This document shows, piece by piece, positions 40,316 to 48,955 of a stretch of 64,000 nt of DNA. The stretch's first letter is position 1, and every line of letters begins with the position of its first letter. The notes under the pieces were generated by a model. It saw only the letters and a list, made by a program, of their open reading frames with translations. It ran no database searches and had not been told where the DNA came from. Source of the DNA: Myxococcaceae bacterium (lineage in GTDB: Bacteria; Myxococcota; Myxococcia; Myxococcales; Myxococcaceae); assembly GCA_017881265.1 (NCBI GenBank), contig JADGRA010000077.1, positions 1-64,000 of the forward strand, in the 5' to 3' direction. A program made the position numbers and the translations under genes.

Positions 40316-40432
40316 CTAGGGGCAGAACGGACAGCGCGGGCAGAAACAGGCAACACCGACCGTGGAGGCCAACGCCGCCAGCGGCAGGGCCAGCACCGCG
40401 ACGAACGCCAACTTCGCCTTCCAGTTTCGCAT
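40316..40432 (-). CDS. 38-residue secreted Cys-rich peptide
   Basis: MRNWKAKLAFVAVLALPLAA then LASTVGVACFCPRCPFCP and a TAG stop. It has a full signal-peptide-like N-terminus and a C-terminus made almost only of cysteine and proline (C-F-C-P-R-C-P-F-C-P). GGGAGT lies eight bases upstream of ATG 40432. At this size it can be only a peptide. The four cysteines could bind a metal or form disulfides. It stands between the RND pump genes and the ECF sigma gene on the same strand and could belong to the latter's operon. No family is recognised. Confidence 0.6.
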   Translation of the reverse strand: MRNWKAKLAFVAVLALPLAALASTVGVACFCPRCPFCP

Positions 40433-40544
40433 TGAGACACTCCCAATCGAGGAGGCGGGCCAGAAGTGGCCCGGCTCACCCGGCTATGGGCACAAGCCAG
40501 GGTGAGCGTGACCGCCCCGCGCACAAGGAGGCCATGAAGACGCC

Positions 40545-43500
40545 CTAATGCTCGGGACCGGCAGGCGACGGCAGAAGGCGCCCACCACCCGGCTGGACGA
40601 CGTCGAGCTTCTCGTCCGCCCGGTGGTCCTTGGCGATGAGCAGGTAGATGGCGGGGACGAAGAAGAGGGTGAAGAGGGTGCCCACCGCCATGCCCGTCAC
40701 CAGCACCAGGCCAATGCTGTTTCGGGCTGCCGCCCCGGCCCCGGTGACGAGGGTGAGGGGGAAGTGGCCGGCCACCGTCGCCACGCTGGTCATGAGGATG
40801 GGCCGCAGCCGCGTCATGGCCGCTTCCTTCACCGCTTCCAGCTTCGCCTTGCCCGACTCCTGCAGCGTGTTGGCGAACTGGACGATGAGGATGCCGTTCT
40901 TCGAGATGAGGCCCACCAGCGTCACCAACCCCACCTGCGAGTAGATGTTGATGGACGTCGTCCACCCGTCGGTGAAGAAGTGGATTTCCGGGTTCGGCAT
41001 CTTGAAGAACGTCGTAATCATCGACCCGAAGAGGGCGAGCGGCACCGAGCCCGCGAGGATGACGAAGGGGTCGCGGAAGCTGTTGAACTGGGCTGCCAGC
41101 ACCAGGAAGATGAGAAGGACGGCGAGGCTGAAGGCGGGGAGGAACTTGTCGCCCTCCTGCCGCAGCTGGCGCGATTCCCCTGTGTAGTCGATTTTGTAGC
41201 CCTTGGGCAGGATGGTCCTCGCCTCGTTCTCGAGGAAGGACAGGCCATCGTCCAATGACGCGGCGACCCCGCTGATTTTGACTGCGTTGAGCTGCTGGAA
41301 GCGGTTGAGGGACCGCGGCGTCACGGTGTCGCGGATTTGGGCGATGGAGGACAGCTTGACCAGTCCCCCGCCCGGCCCAGTGACGTAGATGTCCTTGAGC
41401 TGCTCCGGGTTCATGCGGTCGACGCGGAGCACCTGGGGGATGACCTTGTAGGCCCGGCCGGCGATGCTGAAACGGTTGACGAAGTTCCCACCCACCGCCG
41501 CGCCGATGTCCTGGCCGACCGTCTGAAGATTCAGTCCAAGCTGCGCCACCTTCTCGCGGTCGATGATGATTTCGGACTGCGGCTGGTCCAGCTTCACGTC
41601 GATGATGGGGGGGAAATAGAACTTCCCGTTGCTGGCGGCCGCCTTCTCCTGAAGCTTCTGGGCGAACTCCAGAACCTCTGACGTCTCTGCGGTGGAGGCA
41701 ATAACGAACTCGATGGGGAAGGTACCGCCGCCTGGCAGCGCGGGCGGAAGCACGGCGAACGTCTGAATGCCCGGGATGACGCTCACCTTGGCCTGCACGT
41801 CGCGTAGCACCTGAGCCGCGGTCCGCTTGCGCTCCTCCCATGGCTTCAGCCCGTCCCCCCAGAAGCCACCGCCAGGAAAGGTAATCTGAAAGGTGAACTG
41901 CGTCTCGGGAATGTCCTTGATGGCCTGGTAGACGGCCTTGGTCGAGACCGAGACCTGGTCGAGCGTGGAGTTGGCGGGCGTATTGATGATTCCGAAAATG
42001 ATGCCCTGGTCCTCGGCCGGCGCGAGTTCCTTGACTGACATGTTGAACATCAACACCGCCAGGACGCTGAGGACACCCCAGGCCATGTAGACGATGTTGC
42101 GCCGGGCGAGAACGACGTCCAGCGCCTTCCCGTAGAACTCGCGGAACTTGTCGAACCCCGCGTTGATGAGGCGGGCCAGCCCGCGGTGCTCGTCGCCCGG
42201 CCGGAGTAGGTACCGCGACATCATCGGCGACAGGGTGAGCGCGACCACGCCGGAGATGGTGACCGCGCCGGCCAGCGTCAGCGCGAACTCGCGAAACAGA
42301 GAACCGGTCAGCCCGCCTTGGAAGGCAATCGGGCTGTAGACCGCCGCGAGCGTGATGGTCATCGCGATGATGGGCCCGACCAGCTCGCGCGCGCCCGTCA
42401 GCGCAGCGTTGAGGGACGACATGCCTTCGCGGATGTGACGCTCGACGTTTTCCACCACGACGATGGCGTCGTCGACCACGAGACCGACCGAAAGCACGAT
42501 GGCGAGCAGGGTCAGCAGGTTGACCGTGAAGCCGAACAGCTGCATCAGGAACACGGCGCCGATGAGAGACACCGGGATGGCCACCACCGGCACCAGCACC
42601 GAGCGCAGCGAGCCGAGGAAGAGGAAGATGACGATGACGACGATGAGCAGCGTCTCGGCCAGCGTCTTGACCACCTCGTCGATGGCGTTCTGGATGTACT
42701 CCGTCGCGTCGTAGGCGACGTAGGCCTTGATTTGCTCGGGCAGCTCCTTCTGGATGAGCGTCAGCTCCGCCCGGGCCCGCTTGATGACGTCGAGCGAGTT
42801 GGCGTTGGGGAGTGCCCAGATGCCGACGAAGACGGCCGTCTGCCCGCTGAAGGCGACGTCGGCGTCGTAGTCCTCAGCGCCGAGCACGACGTCCGCGACG
42901 TCGGACAGCCGGACGACGGCTCCGCCCGTCTGCCGGATGACCAGCCGGCGGAACTCCTCCACCGACCGCAGGTCGGTGTTGGTGGTGAGGTTCACCTGGA
43001 CCAGCGAGCCCTTGGTCTGGCCGACCGCCGCCAGGTAGTTGTTGTTGGCAAGGGCTTGACGAATCTGCGCCGGGCTGACGTTCAGCGCGGCCATGCGGTC
43101 GGGCTTGAGCCAGATGCGCATGGCGAAGGTACGGGCACCCAGCAGGTCCGCGCGCTGCACGCCCTCAATCGCCGAGAGCCGGGGCTGCACCACCCGGACC
43201 AGGTAGTCGGTAATCTCGTTCTGCTTCAGGAACTCCGAGGAGAAGCTGAGGTAGGCCGCGGCGAACTGGCTGTCGGCCGATTCGATGTTCAGGACGGGGA
43301 CCTGCGCCTCGGGCGGCAGGTCACCACGCACCTGGTCGACCTTGGAGCTGATTTCGGCGAGGGCCTTGGTGGCGTCGTAGTTGAGGCGCAGGCGGGCGCG
43401 GATGGTGGACACGCCCTGGCTGCTGGTGGACTCCAGGTAGTCGATGCCGTCGGCAGCGGCAATGACGCGCTCGAGCGGCGTGGTGATGAAGCCGCGCACC

Positions 43501-43673
43501 AGCTCCGCATTGGCGCCGACGTACACCGTCGTCACCGTGACGACCGCGTTGTCGCTGCGCGGGTACTGGCGGACGTTCAGCGAGCGGATGGCCTGCACTC
43601 CAGCCACCACGATGATGAGGTTGACGACGATGGCGATGACCGGTCGCCGGATGAAGAGGTCGGTGAAGCTCAT
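40545..43673 (-). CDS. RND multidrug efflux pump, HAE-1 family
   Basis: A 1042-residue inner-membrane transporter of normal length for the AcrB/MexF class. It starts MSFTDLFIRRPVIAIVVNLI. The proton-relay helix carries VLSVGLVVDDAIVVVENVER (the D-D pair), and other family segments are SSQGVSTIRARLRLNYDATK, NANSLDVIKRARAELTL, TILPKGYKIDYTGESRQLR and FALTLAGAVTISGVVALTLS. It takes drugs, bile salts or lipids from the periplasm or membrane and drives them through an outer-membrane channel. The adaptor gene is 13 bases upstream. No outer-membrane factor gene is adjacent, so a TolC-like channel must be encoded elsewhere. Confidence 0.95.
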   Translation of the reverse strand: MSFTDLFIRRPVIAIVVNLIIVVAGVQAIRSLNVRQYPRSDNAVVTVTTVYVGANAELVRGFITTPLERVIAAADGIDYLESTSSQGVSTIRARLRLNYDATKALAEISSKVDQVRGDLPPEAQVPVLNIESADSQFAAAYLSFSSEFLKQNEITDYLVRVVQPRLSAIEGVQRADLLGARTFAMRIWLKPDRMAALNVSPAQIRQALANNNYLAAVGQTKGSLVQVNLTTNTDLRSVEEFRRLVIRQTGGAVVRLSDVADVVLGAEDYDADVAFSGQTAVFVGIWALPNANSLDVIKRARAELTLIQKELPEQIKAYVAYDATEYIQNAIDEVVKTLAETLLIVVIVIFLFLGSLRSVLVPVVAIPVSLIGAVFLMQLFGFTVNLLTLLAIVLSVGLVVDDAIVVVENVERHIREGMSSLNAALTGARELVGPIIAMTITLAAVYSPIAFQGGLTGSLFREFALTLAGAVTISGVVALTLSPMMSRYLLRPGDEHRGLARLINAGFDKFREFYGKALDVVLARRNIVYMAWGVLSVLAVLMFNMSVKELAPAEDQGIIFGIINTPANSTLDQVSVSTKAVYQAIKDIPETQFTFQITFPGGGFWGDGLKPWEERKRTAAQVLRDVQAKVSVIPGIQTFAVLPPALPGGGTFPIEFVIASTAETSEVLEFAQKLQEKAAASNGKFYFPPIIDVKLDQPQSEIIIDREKVAQLGLNLQTVGQDIGAAVGGNFVNRFSIAGRAYKVIPQVLRVDRMNPEQLKDIYVTGPGGGLVKLSSIAQIRDTVTPRSLNRFQQLNAVKISGVAASLDDGLSFLENEARTILPKGYKIDYTGESRQLRQEGDKFLPAFSLAVLLIFLVLAAQFNSFRDPFVILAGSVPLALFGSMITTFFKMPNPEIHFFTDGWTTSINIYSQVGLVTLVGLISKNGILIVQFANTLQESGKAKLEAVKEAAMTRLRPILMTSVATVAGHFPLTLVTGAGAAARNSIGLVLVTGMAVGTLFTLFFVPAIYLLIAKDHRADEKLDVVQPGGGRLLPSPAGPEH

Positions 43674-43686
43674 GTCGCCATTCCCT

Positions 43687-44892
43687 TCAGCGGTCGGCCG
43701 GCGTGGGGGCCAGCTGGGCAGGGGAAGTGTCTTCCTTCACCTGCACCGACTGCCCATTTCGAACCTTGAACGCGCCGTTGCTCACCACCGTCTCGCCAGC
43801 CTTGAGCCCGGACACCACTGCCACGAAGTCGCCCCGGCGCTCGCCGGCGCGCACGAAACGCTGCCGCGCGACGAGCTCACTCTTCCCGTCGGCACTCTTC
43901 GTCTGCTCGAGGACGTAGACCGAGTCGCCGTAGGGCGCGAAAAGGATGCTGGTGGCTGGAACAATCAACAGCTGCTCGACCTTGTCCGAGAAGACCTCGA
44001 CGCTCGCGAACATGCCAGGCGTGAGGCGACCGTCCGTGTTGGCAACCGTTGCCCGCATGCGGACGTTGCGAGAGGTCGGGTCCACTTCCGGATTGATGGT
44101 GGTGACGGTGCCGTCCCAGGTCGCGCCCGGGAATACGTCGACCGTGACGGTGACTTTTTGCCCTAGCTTGACGTCCGCGAGCGCCTGCTGCGGCAGCTGA
44201 AACTCCGAGTAGATGGGCGTCACCGTCTGCAACGAGACAATGGGAGTGCCCGAGGACACCACCTGGCCAAGCTCGACCTGGCGGATACCGACGCGGCCGT
44301 CGAAAGGCGCCCGGATGACTTTCTTCGCGATGAGGGCGCGGAGGTTGGCGACGGTGGCCGTTGCTTGCACAGCGCGCGCCTCTGCCGCCTGGAGGTCGGC
44401 CTCGGTGTTGACGAGGTCCTTGCGCAGCCGACGGGCGCGCTCCAGGGTTTGCTTGGAAAGCGCCTCGTCGGCGAGCGCCCCCTGCAGCTGGGCATCTTCG
44501 GCGGAGGTGTCGAGGCGAACCAGCAGCTGTCCTTGCTTGACGAAGGCGCCGTTCTCGAAGGCGATTTCCCGCACGGTGCCAGTCAGCTCGGCGCCCAGCG
44601 TCACGCCCCGCACGGCGATAAGCGTCCCCACTGCGGAACGCACTGGCCGCCACTCCACGGCTTGCACCTTGGTGGCCGTGACCGACTCCGGCGGCGGCAG
44701 CATGGTCTTGCCGACACTCATCATCGTCACAATCTGGCCGTACTTCACGCCCACCAAAATGAGCAGAATCAACAGCAAGCCGCCGATGGCAATCAGCCAG
44801 GCGCGGAGCCGGCGCGGCTTGGACGAAGCGACAACCGGGAGGGTTTCCTCGGGAACTTCATCCCGGGGTTGGGCTTCAGCAGGACGGAACAT
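43687..44892 (-). CDS. RND efflux periplasmic adaptor subunit
   Basis: A 401-residue membrane-fusion protein. It has a short cytoplasmic start, one N-terminal membrane anchor (RAWLIAIGGLLLILLILVG), a lipoyl-type half (GAFVKQGQLLVRLDTSAEDA) and an alpha-helical hairpin (LQGALADEALSKQTLERARR, TEADLQAAEARAVQATATVA). Then come the second lipoyl half (VIRAPFDGRVGIRQVELGQV) and beta-barrel and membrane-proximal domains (GATWDGTVTTINPEVDPTSR, GLKAGETVVSNGAFKVRNGQ). This order is that of AcrA/MexE. It bridges the pump encoded next (13-base gap) and an outer-membrane channel. Confidence 0.95.
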   Translation of the reverse strand: MFRPAEAQPRDEVPEETLPVVASSKPRRLRAWLIAIGGLLLILLILVGVKYGQIVTMMSVGKTMLPPPESVTATKVQAVEWRPVRSAVGTLIAVRGVTLGAELTGTVREIAFENGAFVKQGQLLVRLDTSAEDAQLQGALADEALSKQTLERARRLRKDLVNTEADLQAAEARAVQATATVANLRALIAKKVIRAPFDGRVGIRQVELGQVVSSGTPIVSLQTVTPIYSEFQLPQQALADVKLGQKVTVTVDVFPGATWDGTVTTINPEVDPTSRNVRMRATVANTDGRLTPGMFASVEVFSDKVEQLLIVPATSILFAPYGDSVYVLEQTKSADGKSELVARQRFVRAGERRGDFVAVVSGLKAGETVVSNGAFKVRNGQSVQVKEDTSPAQLAPTPADR

Positions 44893-45421
44893 GGTCGGGG
44901 GCCGGCAGGAAAGAGTTCGGCAACGAGATACCCATGTTCAGGTCCTTTGGCTTGCGAAAATGCATGAAGACCGCTGGATTCACGGGAGTTCGTTCTGTTT
45001 TGTTCCAGACGGCGACGGGGCACTCGGCCACCGCAACCCCGAGCACACTTTTGGATGCCCTCACACAGAGAACGTTTCGCGCGCCCTTCCCGGCCCAACC
45101 CGCCCTCCGGGCTGGCCTACGCGCCTGCCCAGGGCCCATTGCCATTCACTGCCTGTCCTGGGGTGGGGGACCGGGGGCCGCCGAGGATGGGGCTTACCCC
45201 AAAACGAGCACGTTGCTCGCCCGGGACCCCTGCCCCCTGGGGGGCAGCGACCGACTCACCGAGGCGCCGCGAGGGGGCATGGCAGCTGGCGGCGGTCATC
45301 CGGGGGGAAGACGGGCGCGCGCAGCGGGTCGCAGAGGCACCGCGCTGACTCGCCCGGGCCGTGCTCCCGAGGCGCCGAAGCGGGGTAGAACCGGACGAAT
45401 GCAGGCGAGGAGGCAGCCCAC
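44893..45421. other. intergenic stretch, no supportable gene
   Basis: About 530 bases. A 163-codon plus-strand frame (44934-45425) crosses it, but its translation is Arg/Pro/Gly-rich without motifs and it overlaps the next gene's start. The promoter of the efflux operon should lie at the left end; I cannot identify it with confidence. Confidence 0.4.
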
Positions 45422-45667
45422 GTGAGTACCGAGGCGGAGCTGAAGGCGGAGCTGGAGCGTCTCAGGGCGGAGAACGAGGCGCTCAAGACGCGCGGCAGCA
45501 AGGGCGTGTCGATGAAGGTGAGCGAGAAGGGCGGCGTTTCCGTCTACGGCCTGGGGCGCTTTCCGGTCACCCTGTACCAGGAGCAGTGGCTCAAGCTGTT
45601 GGACCTGGCCGAGGACATTCGCGCCTTCATCCGCGAGCACGAGAGCGCCCTCAAGAAGAAGGGCTGA
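45422..45667 (+). CDS. small conserved coiled-coil protein
   Basis: An 81-residue protein. GTG 45422 has GAGGAGG eight bases upstream. Residues 1-24 are a heptad-type coiled coil (AELKAELERLRAENEALKT). The remainder (VSMKVSEKGGVSVYGLGRFP, VTLYQEQWLKLLDLAEDIRA) contains the V.VYGLGRFPVTLY..QW..LL segment that I recall from small uncharacterised proteins in several bacterial phyla. The function is unknown. It is a single-gene unit facing the convergent peroxiredoxin gene. Confidence 0.75.
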   Translation: MSTEAELKAELERLRAENEALKTRGSKGVSMKVSEKGGVSVYGLGRFPVTLYQEQWLKLLDLAEDIRAFIREHESALKKKG

Positions 45668-45782
45668 GGCCGCAGGCCTCCGCCGTCGGGCCGCGAGAAC
45701 CGTTTCATCACCCGGCCGACATCGGCGAGTCAAGCGGCCCCGCCAGCGGGTTGCGCCCGTCGGCGGGGACCTGCGGCGGTGA

Positions 45783-46286
45783 CTAGACCGCCCGCAGCAG
45801 CGTGTCGGCGTCACTGACATCGAACATGGACGGGGCCTCGACGTTGAGGAGCTTCACCACGCCGTTCTCGACGAGCATGGCGTAGCGCTGGGAGCGGATG
45901 CCCATCCCGCGGGCGGTGAGGTCCTGGTCGAGGCCGACGGCCTTGGTCCAGAGGGCGCTTCCGTCCGCGAGCATGCGGACCTTGCCGTCGGCCTTCTGGT
46001 CCTTCCCCCAGGCGCCCATGACGAAGGCGTCGTTCACCGAGACGCACCAAATCTCGTCGATGCCCTTGGCCCGGAAGTCGTTGTAGCGGGCCACGTAGCC
46101 CGGGACGTGCTTGCCCGAACAAGTCGGGGTGAAGGCGCCCGGGAGGCCAAACACAATGAGACGCTTGCCCTTGGCCAACTCCGACACCTTGAAGCTGTTC
46201 GGGCCCACCACGCAGCCCGGGGTCTCCTCTTCAATCATCTCGGTCAACGTTCCGTCGGGAAGTCGTTCACCAACGCGAATGGTCAT
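45783..46286 (-). CDS. peroxiredoxin, Prx5-like
   Basis: A 167-residue thiol peroxidase that reduces hydrogen and organic peroxides. The motif LPGAFTPTCSGKHVPGYV holds the peroxidatic Cys56 and the flanking Thr (T-x-x-C); the conserved Arg lies in GMGIRSQRYAMLVENG. No resolving cysteine is evident near the C-terminus (Cys81 in IWCVSVND and Cys25 are the only others), so an external or an atypical thiol must recycle it. The ATG at 46286 overlaps the stop of the LysR gene (ATGA), giving translational coupling to a regulator that is presumably peroxide-responsive. Confidence 0.92.
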   Translation of the reverse strand: MTIRVGERLPDGTLTEMIEEETPGCVVGPNSFKVSELAKGKRLIVFGLPGAFTPTCSGKHVPGYVARYNDFRAKGIDEIWCVSVNDAFVMGAWGKDQKADGKVRMLADGSALWTKAVGLDQDLTARGMGIRSQRYAMLVENGVVKLLNVEAPSMFDVSDADTLLRAV

Positions 46287-47233
46287 GGGTTTTTAGTCCT
46301 CCTCGAGGGGGCCGTGCTTAGCACACTGCTCGTTCGGGGCCCGAGCGTCGGGCGGAAGGGCCCGGTCGCCAGCGCGCGAAACTCCGTCATCGCCGCGCTG
46401 GGGCGCCGCCCCTTCACCTGCAGCCAGGTGAGTGTTCGGCGCAGGACGAGGTCCTCGACGGTGAGGGCCGCCAGCTCGCCCCGGGCAATCTCCTTCTGGA
46501 CGGCGAGGATGCTGAGGATGGCGAAGCCCACGCCGGCGGCGGCCAGCTGCTTCATGACCTCGTTTTCGCTGATTTCGAACAGACGGGCCGGCGTCACGCC
46601 GCGGTTGCGCAGGGCGGCCAGGACGACGTCCCGCGTCCCGGCCCCCTCTTCCCGGATGAGGTACAGCTCCTCAAAGAGGCGCGCCGCCCGGAGGTAGCGC
46701 ACCTGGGTCAACGGGTGGCCCGGGGCCACCACCGCCACCAATGCGTCCCCCATCCACGGGGACACCTCGACCCGGGCGTGGCTGACCGGGCCCTCCACCA
46801 CCCCCAACTCGATGGTGTTGGCCAGAAGCGCCTCCAGCACCGCCCGGGTGTTGGCCGCCACCAGCGTCAACTCGATGGCCGGGTGAAGGGCGTGGAAGGC
46901 GCCCAGGATGGGCGGGAGGAAGTAGCTGGCCACCGTCAGACTGGAGCCCAGGCGCAGCGACCCGCGTCGCAGCCCGCGCCGCTCGGCCAGCGCCTCCTCG
47001 GCGGCCCGTTCCTCGCCGAACAGCACCCGGGCGTGGGCCAGCAGCACCCTCCCCTCCTCGGTGAGGTCGACCCCGCGGGCACTCCGCACCAGCAGCTGGG
47101 TGCCCAGTTGGGCTTCCAGCTGTCGCACCGCCTTGGAGATAGCCGGCTGGCTGACCCGGAGCTGCCGCGCAGCCGCCGTGAAGCCTCCCCGCTCGGCCAC
47201 CGCGGCGAAGAGACGGAGCGAGTTGAGATTCAT
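46283..47233 (-). CDS. LysR family regulator, OxyR-like
   Basis: A 316-residue LysR regulator. The N-terminal winged HTH is canonical (MNLNSLRLFAAVAERGGFTA, AARQLRVSQPAISKAVRQLE, GTQLLVRSARGVDLTEEGRV). The effector domain follows from about residue 88 (LRLGSSLTVASYFLPPILGA). Unlike OxyR it shows no conserved redox Cys pair in the effector domain, so it may sense something other than peroxide directly. It is the first gene of a two-gene operon with the peroxiredoxin rather than divergent from it. A small gene (47350) starts divergently and could be a second target; T-N11-A-type sites are possible in the 116-base gap. Confidence 0.88.
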   Translation of the reverse strand: MNLNSLRLFAAVAERGGFTAAARQLRVSQPAISKAVRQLEAQLGTQLLVRSARGVDLTEEGRVLLAHARVLFGEERAAEEALAERRGLRRGSLRLGSSLTVASYFLPPILGAFHALHPAIELTLVAANTRAVLEALLANTIELGVVEGPVSHARVEVSPWMGDALVAVVAPGHPLTQVRYLRAARLFEELYLIREEGAGTRDVVLAALRNRGVTPARLFEISENEVMKQLAAAGVGFAILSILAVQKEIARGELAALTVEDLVLRRTLTWLQVKGRRPSAAMTEFRALATGPFRPTLGPRTSSVLSTAPSRRTKNP

Positions 47234-47349
47234 AGCGATAGCTAAAAGTTATTGTAGGCACACAAAGAATGTCTTGGCGATCTCGCTGGCCGGAAGGCAC
47301 CTTCTCGCCTTGCACGCGGCACTTGCGCCGCCTTGAGGAGAAAACAGCC

Positions 47350-47514
47350 ATGTACAACTTCAATGACAAGCAGCGGCAGCGCCTCCTGGAAGATGCCCTG
47401 GTGGCGGACTTGCTCCGCCCGGCGTCCAGCCTGAAGAACGGCGGCCGGAAGACGGCCGTCCGGCCGGCGCCCGCGGCAGCGGTGCCCCAGGCGCCTGGCA
47501 AGGCGGCGGCCTAA
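47350..47514 (+). CDS. small hypothetical protein divergent from the LysR gene
   Basis: A 54-residue protein, MYNFNDKQRQRLLEDALVAD then LLRPASSLKNGGRKTAVRPA and an Ala/Pro tail. The N-terminal half is helical and charged; there is no signal or membrane span. GAGGAG lies 11 bases upstream of ATG 47350. It is not recognised. Being divergent from a LysR gene, it is a candidate target of that regulator. Confidence 0.55.
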   Translation: MYNFNDKQRQRLLEDALVADLLRPASSLKNGGRKTAVRPAPAAAVPQAPGKAAA

Positions 47515-47569
47515 GGGGCCCCATTCCCGGCATCCACAGGAAGGGCGGCTGCGCTATAGAACCAGCGCA

Positions 47570-48580
47570 ATGCGCCGCCTCCTTCTTGCCGCCTGCGTTT
47601 TGATGTCGGCAGTCGCCCTCGCACAGGCCGACGCCGGCAGCCCGGCCACGCTGGCCCTCCATGCGCTGGTGCTTCAGCCCGGCAGTCCAGGCCGCGTCGG
47701 GATGGACTACCTGGGCTACGAAGTGACCACCAACCAGGTGTGGGTTCCCGGTGGAAACACCGGCCGCGTCTTCGTCATCGACGCGACGACCGAAACCATC
47801 CGCACCGTCGAGGGCTTTCCCACCAAGGAGAAGGAAGGTCGGACGCTGGGGCCGACGTCGGTGACGTTCGGGCCGGGGCGCGCCTTCGTCGGTAACCGGG
47901 CCGACTCCTCGGTGTGCTCTGTGGACTTGCGCACGCTGCAGCGCGGCGAGTGCGTGGCGCTCCCGGAGGCGCCGGATGGCCTGGCCTACGTGGCCACCAC
48001 CGACGAGGTGTGGGCCACCACGCCGAGGTCGCGCTCGCTGGTCATTCTCTCCGCGGCCAAGCACGGCCTGCCCATCGCCGGGCACATCCAACTGCCGGGG
48101 GAGCCCGAGGGCTACGCGGTGGACCTGGCCGGGGGGCGCTTCTTCACCAATCTCGAGGACCGGAACGAGACGATGTCCCTCGACGTGCACACCCGGTCCC
48201 TCTCGGGCCACTGGCCCACCACCTGCAGTTCCGACGGGCCTCGCGGGTTGGCGCTGGACACCGCCCACGGCGTGCTGGTGGTGGCGTGCACCGACCGCCT
48301 CGTGTCCTTCACCCTCAGCCCCAAGCCTGAGCGGCGGGGCAGCGTGGAGACCGGCCTGGGCGTTGACAATATCGACTTTGCCGCCAAGACGGGCACTGTG
48401 TACGCGGCCGCCGGCAAGGCCGAGCGGCTGACGCGCGCCCAGCTTCTCCCCGACGGCTTGCTACACGCCACCGGGGAGGCGCACACCGCGCCCGGCGTCC
48501 GGGTGGTGGTCGTGACGCCAGCCGGAAAGGCCTTCGCTGCGGACTCCGCCGGCGGACAACTCTGGGTGGCGGGGCCCTAG
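47570..48580 (+). CDS. periplasmic YncE-like beta-propeller protein
   Basis: A 336-residue protein with a signal peptide (MRRLLLAACVLMSAVALAQ) and propeller repeats: YEVTTNQVWVPGGNTGRVFV, GPTSVTFGPGRAFVGNRADS, TTDEVWATTPRSRSLVILS, GYAVDLAGGRFFTNLEDRNE, GLALDTAHGVLVVACTDRLV. The pattern of one blade per about 42 residues matches YncE/cytochrome-D1-type propellers. There is no heme motif and no lipobox. The role is probably binding or scaffolding in the periplasm. It ends 50 bases before the palindromic operator of the desaturase operon. Confidence 0.75.
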   Translation: MRRLLLAACVLMSAVALAQADAGSPATLALHALVLQPGSPGRVGMDYLGYEVTTNQVWVPGGNTGRVFVIDATTETIRTVEGFPTKEKEGRTLGPTSVTFGPGRAFVGNRADSSVCSVDLRTLQRGECVALPEAPDGLAYVATTDEVWATTPRSRSLVILSAAKHGLPIAGHIQLPGEPEGYAVDLAGGRFFTNLEDRNETMSLDVHTRSLSGHWPTTCSSDGPRGLALDTAHGVLVVACTDRLVSFTLSPKPERRGSVETGLGVDNIDFAAKTGTVYAAAGKAERLTRAQLLPDGLLHATGEAHTAPGVRVVVVTPAGKAFAADSAGGQLWVAGP

Positions 48581-48629
48581 AGAGGGCCCCCGGGGAAGCC
48601 TGCGTCCGGCGTCCGCGGCGCCTGGACAG

Positions 48630-48660
48630 ATGTGTCACTTTGTGTCACAAAGTGACACAT
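48630..48660. promoter_or_regulatory. 31-bp perfect palindrome over the start of the RHH gene
   Basis: Two perfect 15-base arms, ATGTGTCACTTTGTG at 48630-48644 and CACAAAGTGACACAT at 48646-48660, around a central T. The right arm includes the A and T of the ATG start codon of the ribbon-helix-helix gene. Within the arms TGTCAC/GTGACA boxes recur, as expected for cooperative RHH dimers. It should block transcription when bound and could also hide the start codon in mRNA. Confidence 0.8.
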
Positions 48661-48955
48661 GCAAAAGTCAGGTCCCACCGCCCGCGCTCGCAAGGAGCGG
48701 GTCATCCACACCCGCGTCCCTGCGCCCCTCGAGGAGGAGCTGAAGCGCTTCGCCGAGGAATTGCGCATCCCGGTGTCCAACCTCATCCGCACCATCCTCG
48801 AGGACGCCCTTGCCGCCGCCGACCAGGCCGGCGAGCGTGTCGAGCGGGGGCTGCGCGACGGCGCGGCGCGGCTGGCGCATGGGCGGGACCATCTGCGGCG
48901 GACGCTGGTGGGCCGGCTTCCGGCCGGGGCCAGCCGAAGGGGCCGCCCGTCATGA
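48659..48955 (+). CDS. ribbon-helix-helix (CopG-like) regulator of the desaturase operon
   Basis: A 98-residue protein. Residues 15-55 form a ribbon-helix-helix: VIHTRVPAPLEEELKRFAEE is the DNA-contacting strand and helix A, and LRIPVSNLIRTILEDAL is helix B. The C-terminal half is basic and unstructured. The ATG lies inside the palindrome at 48630-48660, an in-frame TGA stands two codons upstream, and there is no Shine-Dalgarno sequence, so translation is probably leaderless or structure-controlled. The end overlaps the first desaturase gene (ATGA). It most likely represses its own operon. Confidence 0.85.
   Translation: MQKSGPTARARKERVIHTRVPAPLEEELKRFAEELRIPVSNLIRTILEDALAAADQAGERVERGLRDGAARLAHGRDHLRRTLVGRLPAGASRRGRPS

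Noticed and set aside
39895-41841. 648-codon minus-strand frame overlapping the RND and sigma genes
   Set aside because: It is out of frame with two clear genes on the same strand and begins inside one of them.
42318-43769. 483-codon plus-strand frame inside the RND pump gene
   Set aside because: It is antisense to a fully conserved transporter; the Asp/Arg/His/Gly-rich translation has no motif.
44934-45425. 163-codon plus-strand frame before the coiled-coil gene
   Set aside because: No motif, no ribosome binding site, and it overlaps a better start with a strong GAGGAGG.
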